From positions 1-5,039 of the forward strand of contig JANRKT010000109.1 of assembly GCA_033763355.1 (NCBI GenBank): a stretch of 5,039 nucleotides of DNA. The letters run 5' to 3'. A model generated the notes under the pieces. It was not told where the DNA came from. It saw nothing but the letters and a program-made list of their open reading frames with translations, and did not search any database. Within the stretch, counting starts at the first letter, position 1. The number at the start of each line of letters is the position of its first letter. Positions 1 to 5,039 of the stretch are shown in pieces. Position numbers and translations under genes: made by a program. This DNA comes from JANRKT01 sp033763355. GTDB taxonomy: Bacteria > Bacteroidota > Bacteroidia > Chitinophagales > Chitinophagaceae.

Positions 1-1890
1 GTAAACCAGTATTCTCGGTCAGAGTACAGTACTGAAGCAAGGGAACTTTTGGTGAATGTGCTTGCCAATACCAATAACTATAAAGATGCGCTGGCATTGC
101 TGGAAAGCCTCCCCAAATCATCTGATGTGGTAAAAAAAGCATATCCCAGGGTAATGTACGGCAGGGCAATGGAACTCATCAACGACCAGAACCTTTCAGA
201 AGCAGACCGTTTGCTTGATAAAATAATAAAAGAACCGGATAACACACCTGTTCTTCCGCCAACTAATTTCTGGAAAGGTGAAATAGCCTATCGCCAGGAT
301 AAACTGGATAATGCCATTAAGTTTTACAACAATTACCTGTCCGGCCCGTCTTATTTTAACGGGGAAGTAAATGCTACCCACGCAAGATATAACCTCGGTT
401 ATTGTTACCTGCGAAAAGAAAATTACAAACTTGCCGCAAGCTTTTTTGAACAGGTTGTGAAAACACCCAGGCTTAATGCCGGCGATATAGAACAGGATGC
501 TTATTTGCGCAGCGCCGATTGCTATTTTATGAACCGTGATTTTGCTAAGGCTAAGGGCATGTACAATACAGCCATTAACTATTCATGGCCGGCTACTGAT
601 TATGCTACTTACCAGAATGCCATGATTGCGGGTGTTACCAGCAGCAATGAAAAACTAAACCTGCTGAAATCATTTGAAAGAAAATTCCCGACTTCTGAGC
701 TGGTCAATATGGTAAACATGGAAATTGCCGCAACCTATCTTGCTGATGAAAAATTCAAAGACGCGGTACCTTACCTGAATGCAGTTATAAAAGGCAGTGA
801 GAACAGCGGTTACCTTAAACCACGTGCTTACCTGCGATTGGGGATTGCCCATTACAACCTTAACAACAACCGGGAGGCATTGAATAATTATAAGAAGCTG
901 GTATCAGAATATCCTAACTCACCTGAAGCGGAAGAAGCTTTGGAAAGTGCAAGGGCTATTTATGTGGAAGATGGCAAAACGGGTGAATATGTTGATTTTC
1001 TCCGTTCTGCGGGAAGGTCTGTTACCAGGAATCAGGAAGATTCCATTACTTATGCTGCGGCAGAAGTAAGATATACCAACGGGGATATGAACAACGCTTT
1101 GACGGCTTTCTCCAATTACCTGCAGAAATTTCCTGATGGTGAGTTTGCATTGGACGCTAATTATTTCCGGGCTGAGATATATAACCAGCGCAAAGACTGG
1201 CGGAATGCAATTGCTGCATACGAAGCGGTAGCAGATAAAGGCCCCAGCAAATATGCTGAGAAGGCAACATCACAGGCCGCCAAAATAAATTATTTTGAAC
1301 TGCAGGACTACATCAAGTCTGAGAAATATTTCACTTTACTCAAGCAGCTTACGGTAAACAGGGAAACAAGGCTGGATGCGATGCGGGGTTTATTAAGAAG
1401 CCAGTACCAGCAAAAAAAATGGGGTGAAGCGTTTGAAAATGCACGTGAACTGCTGAAAGAAAAATCAACCAGTACCGATGACCAGGTGCTGGCCAATCTT
1501 GTAATTGCAAAATCCCAGCAAAGCCAGGATAAATTCAGTGAGGCGATTCAAAGTTATAGAAGCGTTGTGAACCTGAACAAAGCGGCATTTGCCGCAGAGG
1601 CACGTTATGAAACAGGCGCCTGCTATTTTGAACTGAATGACCTGAAAAATGCAGAGAAAGCCGCATTTGAAACCATCAACAAATCCGGTTCATACGATTT
1701 CTGGATTACAAAGGCTTACATTTTATTAGGCGATGTTTTCTTCAGGCAGAAAGATTATTTCAATGCCAAAGCAACTTTGCAAAGCGTTGTGGAGAACAGC
1801 AAAATAACCGAACTGAAAAATGAAGCGCAGGAAAAATTAAATAAAGTGGTGGAAGAAGAAAAAGCAAACAGCAAAGTTGACGGACAATAA
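1..1890 (+). CDS. TPR-repeat protein, probably periplasmic or outer-membrane associated (5' partial)
   Basis: The frame is open from base 1 to the TAA at 1888-1890, giving 629 visible residues; the true start lies upstream. The protein is almost entirely helical TPR-type repeats. Clear units, numbered from base 1, lie near residues 90-123, 128-161, 168-201, 238-266, 276-307, 351-383, 387-414, 496-529, 533-562 and 571-606. They show the usual pattern of a small/aromatic-rich helix A (such as YNLGYCYL and YLRLGIAHY), then an A-x-x-x-Y/F helix B, often ending in FP or YP. The last 25 residues are a Lys/Glu-rich tail without a domain. No transmembrane segment is visible. Related Bacteroidota proteins are, from general knowledge, roughly 1000 residues with an N-terminal signal peptide, so perhaps a third is missing here. 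TPR solenoids bind protein partners; the barrel gene 14 nt downstream is the likely one (inference). The family call is firm, the exact role unknown. No frameshift is seen. Confidence 0.9.
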   Translation, partial: VNQYSRSEYSTEARELLVNVLANTNNYKDALALLESLPKSSDVVKKAYPRVMYGRAMELINDQNLSEADRLLDKIIKEPDNTPVLPPTNFWKGEIAYRQDKLDNAIKFYNNYLSGPSYFNGEVNATHARYNLGYCYLRKENYKLAASFFEQVVKTPRLNAGDIEQDAYLRSADCYFMNRDFAKAKGMYNTAINYSWPATDYATYQNAMIAGVTSSNEKLNLLKSFERKFPTSELVNMVNMEIAATYLADEKFKDAVPYLNAVIKGSENSGYLKPRAYLRLGIAHYNLNNNREALNNYKKLVSEYPNSPEAEEALESARAIYVEDGKTGEYVDFLRSAGRSVTRNQEDSITYAAAEVRYTNGDMNNALTAFSNYLQKFPDGEFALDANYFRAEIYNQRKDWRNAIAAYEAVADKGPSKYAEKATSQAAKINYFELQDYIKSEKYFTLLKQLTVNRETRLDAMRGLLRSQYQQKKWGEAFENARELLKEKSTSTDDQVLANLVIAKSQQSQDKFSEAIQSYRSVVNLNKAAFAAEARYETGACYFELNDLKNAEKAAFETINKSGSYDFWITKAYILLGDVFFRQKDYFNAKATLQSVVENSKITELKNEAQEKLNKVVEEEKANSKVDGQ

Positions 1891-1904
1891 CAAACCAACA
1901 GCAA

Positions 1905-3542
1905 ATGACGAATCAGAGATTATATATCGTTCTTATTTTTGGCAGCAGTTTATTTTTGTCGGCTGCAATGGTTGTTGCACAGGATACTTCCAAAAAACAA
2001 ACCATTGATATTACATCGGCATTCAAACCGGTTTTGCGCAATGCCGCCAAAATCAATTTTGATGCTTCTTCGCCTCTGCCTGACAGCAGCAGGCCAAAAT
2101 TAAACTACAATATTCCTGTACAGAATTTATTTCTTTCCTATCAGCCCATTTCATTAAAGCCGCTTGCTTTGCAGATTGACAGCAGCTCTGCATGGGCCAG
2201 CAGCAATTATGTGAAGGTGGGTTTTGGTAACCTGCGTACTGCTTACCTGCAGTCAGGTTTCAGCTTTGGTACTGAAAAAGCAAAGCTGAACATTCTTGCC
2301 AACCACATTTCGTCAAATGGTAAAATTGAAAACCAGGACTACAGCGTTACCAATTTTACATTGCATGGTTTTACACCTGTTGCAGAAAATGTTGAGTTGC
2401 ATGGAAAATTCAGGGTGGCGCAGGACAGGTATTATTTGTACGGGTATGATCACAGCCTGCATAATTTTTCAAAATCGCAGGTACTGCAACGGTTTCAGAC
2501 TTTCAGTGCAGAAGCCGGTATCCGCAACCTTGCGCCTACTGAATTTGGCTTGCGTTATCATCCCAAATTAAACATCTCCGTTTTTAATGATAACAGGAAG
2601 AATGCTGAAAGTAATGCCGTGCTTGATCTGCCGCTGGAAAAATTCATTGGCGATATTTACGGAATAAAATTGGGAGCCAATGCCAGCCTTACAAGGTATA
2701 ACCCGTCAGTTGGTAATTCCATAACCAATACGATTATTACCGTTCCTTTTGCATTGCTTTTTAAAACACCCAACTTTAATGCACATGGCGGTATAACACC
2801 ATCGTGGGACAATTCATCATTTAACCTGCTGCCTAACCTCATGGCGGATGTTAACCTTAGCGAAGACAAATGGGTTTTCCAGGTGGGCTGGATAAGTTAT
2901 TACGATAAAGGTTCCTATCAGCGCTTTGCTTCGGTAAATCCTTATCTCGCTGCGCCAACACAATTACTAAATACACGGGTTGTTGAAAAATATGCCGGAT
3001 TTAAAGGCACCATTGCAGACCACTTTACTTATAATGCAAGGATTGGTTCTGTTCAATACAACAACATGCCATTGTTTGTAAATGATTCGGTTGACGGAAA
3101 AACCTTCGCCATTCGTTATGAACAACAGCTAAAGGCATTTCAATTGCAGGGTGAACTGGGTATTATTGAAGCTGAGAACTTTTCCCTGCATGCCGGTTTG
3201 GATTTCAAAAATTTCGGTACGCAAAAAACCGAACCGAGGGCATGGGGCCTGGTTCCTATCGAACTCAATACCTCACTGCGCTGGCAACTGATAAAAGACC
3301 TCTGGTTAAAAGGTGATTTCTTTTTGTGGAGCGGGCCAAGGTACAGAACAAAAACCGGCGGCATAGACAGGTTAAAAGGCGCTTCTGATCTTAATGCAGG
3401 CCTTGAGTTCCGCATAACAAAACAACTCCGGCTCTGGGCGCAGTTCAACAATATTTTCAACAGCCGTTACCAGCGCTGGAACCAGTACGAATCCTATGGT
3501 TTTAACCTCCTGGGTGGAATTGTATATTCCTTTAACCAATAA
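1905..3542 (+). CDS. Outer-membrane beta-barrel protein, TonB-receptor-like but without a plug domain
   Basis: A complete 545-residue protein. Residues 1-25 form a signal peptide: MTNQR, a hydrophobic core, then VVA before Gln26, giving a good signal peptidase I site. Residues 26 to about 97 are a non-barrel segment containing ITSAFKPVL (residues 36-44) and Pro/Ser-rich stretches. From about residue 99 (NYVKVGFGN) to the end the chain alternates polar and hydrophobic residues with many aromatics, as in transmembrane beta strands. The C-terminus (NNIFNSRYQRWNQYESYGF, then GGIVYSFNQ) closely resembles the last strands of Bacteroidota TonB-dependent receptors. No plug domain and no carboxypeptidase-like repeat are recognisable, and the protein is shorter than typical receptors. 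The ATG at 1905 is chosen because it puts the signal peptide at the N-terminus; no Shine-Dalgarno sequence precedes it. The 14-nt gap to the TPR gene implies one operon. The substrate is unknown; a structural or export role is as possible as uptake. Confidence 0.88.
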   Translation: MTNQRLYIVLIFGSSLFLSAAMVVAQDTSKKQTIDITSAFKPVLRNAAKINFDASSPLPDSSRPKLNYNIPVQNLFLSYQPISLKPLALQIDSSSAWASSNYVKVGFGNLRTAYLQSGFSFGTEKAKLNILANHISSNGKIENQDYSVTNFTLHGFTPVAENVELHGKFRVAQDRYYLYGYDHSLHNFSKSQVLQRFQTFSAEAGIRNLAPTEFGLRYHPKLNISVFNDNRKNAESNAVLDLPLEKFIGDIYGIKLGANASLTRYNPSVGNSITNTIITVPFALLFKTPNFNAHGGITPSWDNSSFNLLPNLMADVNLSEDKWVFQVGWISYYDKGSYQRFASVNPYLAAPTQLLNTRVVEKYAGFKGTIADHFTYNARIGSVQYNNMPLFVNDSVDGKTFAIRYEQQLKAFQLQGELGIIEAENFSLHAGLDFKNFGTQKTEPRAWGLVPIELNTSLRWQLIKDLWLKGDFFLWSGPRYRTKTGGIDRLKGASDLNAGLEFRITKQLRLWAQFNNIFNSRYQRWNQYESYGFNLLGGIVYSFNQ

Positions 3543-3560
3543 CAGCCTCCTAAATGCCCG

Positions 3561-3591
3561 TTTGGCTATTGGGCTACAAAAACTATCTTTG
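3561..3591 (+). promoter_or_regulatory. Predicted Bacteroidota-type promoter for the HU-like gene
   Basis: TTTG at 3561-3564 is followed by a 19-nt spacer and then TATCTTTG at 3584-3591. This matches the known Bacteroidota primary-sigma consensus (TTTG near -33, about 19 nt, TAnnTTTG near -7) at every fixed position. It lies in the only intergenic gap longer than 20 nt. Transcription would start at about 3596-3600, leaving a leader of roughly 25 nt before the ATG at 3623. The TAnnTTTG motif alone also occurs by chance inside coding regions here, but none of the in-coding copies I checked near gene starts has a TTTG at the correct spacing. The prediction is from sequence only. Confidence 0.6.
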
Positions 3592-3611
3592 GCCTAAGCA
3601 TCAATCAACCT

Positions 3612-3616
3612 GAGGA
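3612..3616 (+). promoter_or_regulatory. Possible Shine-Dalgarno site of the HU-like gene
   Basis: GAGGA ends 6 nt before the ATG at 3623, a normal distance for a ribosome binding site. It supports that ATG as the start. It is the only recognisable purine-rich site among the three starts visible in this window; Bacteroidota genes often lack one, so it may be coincidental. Confidence 0.45.
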
Positions 3617-3622
3617 TAATTT

Positions 3623-4279
3623 ATGTTTGATTTGTTGTATCATTATTTTATTCAGAACCAGTCTTTGAGTTTGCCGGGTATTGGCACATTCGATCTTTTC
3701 CATGTTTCCCCGCAAACTGATTTTACCAATAAAAAAATACTGGCGCCAACATTTTCAGTCAGCTTTAACCGCATACATGATACGCCTGCCAAAAACCTGT
3801 TTCAATACATTTCCGGAAAAATGAACCTGCCCGAATGGGAGGCAATAAAAGCGGTTAATGATTTTTCGCAGGACCTCAAACACCAGTTGCGTTCAGGACA
3901 GGAGATTACATGGCAGGGCATTGGTGTATTAAAACCGGATGTTTCAGGCGACATCAGTTTTGAACCGGAAAGGATAAAGTATGGCTTCATTCCCAATGTA
4001 AATGCAGAACGGGTGATACGCCCCGAAACCGAGCACCGCATAATGGTAGGCGACCATGAAATAAAGAGGACAGATATCAAAAACTGGCATTACGAAGAAA
4101 CCGAACCGGAAATTGTGGAAGCAAAAGCCGGCTGGTGGATGTATGCTGTACTGCTTACTGCAATAGCATTGGTAGCCATTTTCTTCCGGTTATATTCCAA
4201 TGGTTTTGGTTTTTCTGATGGCATGCACAAAAAAATCAAACCTGCAGAAACACAGAAGAATTACCGCATAACTGAATAG
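3623..4279 (+). CDS. Tandem HU-like (CCDC81-type) single-pass membrane protein without SPOR domain
   Basis: A complete 218-residue protein. Residues 1-60 match the first prokaryotic CCDC81-like HU domain: a start helix (MFDLLYHYFIQNQSL), then LPGIGTF at 17-23 and a strand with APTFSVSFN at 41-49. Residues 68-114 look like the second HU half: a helix (LPEWEAIKAVNDFSQDL), then WQGIGVL at 97-103 and a strand ISFEP at 111-115. The paired GIG turns (19-21 and 99-101) mark the duplication. A linker rich in charged residues follows, then one transmembrane helix at about 171-190. There is no signal peptide, so the HU part should be cytoplasmic and the last 28 residues periplasmic. In Bacteroidota this architecture often ends in a peptidoglycan-binding SPOR domain; that is absent, and the next gene starts 17 nt later, so nothing is hidden by a frameshift in the gap. 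HU-fold proteins bind DNA, but this subfamily may bind other partners; the role is unproven. It has its own predicted promoter. Confidence 0.82.
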   Translation: MFDLLYHYFIQNQSLSLPGIGTFDLFHVSPQTDFTNKKILAPTFSVSFNRIHDTPAKNLFQYISGKMNLPEWEAIKAVNDFSQDLKHQLRSGQEITWQGIGVLKPDVSGDISFEPERIKYGFIPNVNAERVIRPETEHRIMVGDHEIKRTDIKNWHYEETEPEIVEAKAGWWMYAVLLTAIALVAIFFRLYSNGFGFSDGMHKKIKPAETQKNYRITE

Positions 4280-4296
4280 CCGAATTATTCTTCCGC

Positions 4297-5039
4297 ATGA
4301 TTCATTACCATCACTGTCCTTTATGCCGGAGCCGGGAAATCCAATTTGTTCTTCGTGCAAAAGATTATACAGTAAGCGGCGATTTTTTTGAAATATGGGA
4401 ATGTTCTGCCTGTAAAGCGAGGTTTACACAGGATGTACCGGGTAAAGAAGAAATTGGTACTTACTACAAAGCCGAGTCTTACATCTCTCATTCGGATACC
4501 AGGAAAGGTTTGGTAAACAAACTCTATCATCTTGTACGCAGCAGAACGGTTTCCGGAAAAAGAAAACTGATTGAACAGTTTACAGGCAAAATGCAGGGAA
4601 CAATCCTTGATGTTGGCAGCGGCACAGGTTTTTTTCTTCATGAAATGAAAAAGGCCGGATGGCAAACCGAAGGAGTGGAGCCTGATGAAGGTGCAAGAGC
4701 TGCTGCCAGACGGTTTTATAACCTGGATATAAAGCCTGCTGATACTTTTTTTAATTTAGAAGAAAATAAATTTGATGCCATTACCCTTTGGCATGTGCTG
4801 GAACATGTGCATGAACTGCATGAATACCTTGAAAAACTGAAACGTTTGCTGAAGCCGGATGGAAAACTTTTTATTGCAGTACCGAACTATACTTCCTACG
4901 ATGCAACTGTTTACAAGGAATACTGGGCCGCATATGATGTACCAAGGCATTTGTATCATTTTGCCCCGCAAAGCATGGAGTTGTTGCTGAGAAATCATCA
5001 ATTCAATTTAACAGGTACAAAGCCGATGTGGTATGACAG
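4297..5039 (+). CDS. Class I SAM-dependent methyltransferase with N-terminal zinc ribbon (3' partial)
   Basis: The ATG at 4297 opens a frame that runs off the right edge after 247 codons; the same frame is closed by TGA at 4273-4275, so no much longer start exists. Residues 7-10 (CPLC) and 36-39 (CSAC) form a four-Cys zinc ribbon. The methyltransferase core follows: motif I ILDVGSGTGFF at 103-113 (SAM-binding glycine loop), GVEPD at 126-130 with Glu128 placed to bind the SAM ribose, LWHVLEHV at 164-171 (motif II region), LKPDGKLFIAVPN at 185-197 (motif III region), and YWAAYDVPRHLYHF at 209-222, typical of the Methyltransf_23-type family. Such proteins are usually near 300 residues, so the last part of the substrate side is probably missing. 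The methyl acceptor is unknown; relatives act on small molecules, sugars and lipids. It follows the HU-like gene by 17 nt without its own visible promoter, so co-transcription is likely. The 3' truncation is due to the window edge, not mutation. Confidence 0.9.
   Translation, partial: MIHYHHCPLCRSREIQFVLRAKDYTVSGDFFEIWECSACKARFTQDVPGKEEIGTYYKAESYISHSDTRKGLVNKLYHLVRSRTVSGKRKLIEQFTGKMQGTILDVGSGTGFFLHEMKKAGWQTEGVEPDEGARAAARRFYNLDIKPADTFFNLEENKFDAITLWHVLEHVHELHEYLEKLKRLLKPDGKLFIAVPNYTSYDATVYKEYWAAYDVPRHLYHFAPQSMELLLRNHQFNLTGTKPMWYD

Noticed and set aside
49..51. TTG as the start codon of the TPR gene
   Set aside because: The frame stays open to base 1, and the residues before TTG (such as STEARELL) continue the TPR helix pattern, so the gene is cut by the window edge rather than starting here.
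1934..1958. Two TATTTTTG matches to the -7 promoter element at the start of the barrel gene
   Set aside because: Neither has TTTG at the right distance upstream; they arise from Phe/Leu codons of the signal peptide.
2296..2571. A 91-codon + strand open frame inside the barrel gene
   Set aside because: It lies wholly within a well-supported gene in another frame, and its product has no recognisable domain.
3556..3574. GCCC/GGGC inverted repeat after the barrel gene as a terminator
   Set aside because: The stem is only 4 bp with an 11-nt loop, it is not followed by a T run, and it overlaps the predicted promoter.
3622..3629. TATGTTTG, another -7-like match overlapping the ATG of the HU-like gene
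   Set aside because: No -33 element at the right spacing, and transcription from it would begin inside the coding region.
4321..4665. A 114-codon antisense open frame opposite the methyltransferase
   Set aside because: The + strand encodes the zinc ribbon and SAM-binding motif across the same bases; the antisense product shows no family features. The same holds for the antisense frames at 3140-3460 and 4756-5001.

Overview
The window looks like ordinary chromosomal DNA of a member of the Bacteroidota, most likely Chitinophagaceae or a near relative. The phylum-level evidence is the set of protein families (a TPR protein paired with a TonB-receptor-like outer-membrane barrel, and a tandem CCDC81-type HU membrane protein), starts mostly without a Shine-Dalgarno sequence, and one good match to the Bacteroidota promoter consensus (TTTG, 19 bp, TAnnTTTG). 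The family-level placement rests on general resemblance only.

Four genes, all on the + strand, fill almost the whole window. They are: (1) the C-terminal 629 residues of a long TPR-repeat protein, cut by the left edge (1-1890); (2) after 14 nt, a complete 545-residue outer-membrane beta-barrel protein with a signal peptide (1905-3542); (3) after an 80-nt gap holding a probable promoter, a complete 218-residue tandem HU-like (CCDC81-type) single-pass membrane protein (3623-4279); (4) after 17 nt, a class I SAM-dependent methyltransferase with an N-terminal zinc ribbon, cut by the right edge (4297-5039). The only non-coding stretch of note is the 80-nt gap. No RNA gene, mobile element, CRISPR array, long repeat or convincing terminator is visible.

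Genes 1 and 2 are probably co-transcribed. They suggest an envelope module in which a periplasmic or outer-membrane-associated TPR solenoid works with a plug-less barrel. Genes 3 and 4 probably form a second transcription unit. Gene 3 carries two HU-type halves on the cytoplasmic side of a transmembrane helix. It lacks the C-terminal SPOR domain often found in this architecture, and the spacing to gene 4 leaves no room for one. No functional link between the methyltransferase and the other three genes can be shown from the sequence. The window contains no obvious new system. The least understood parts are the TPR/barrel pair and the short HU membrane protein.
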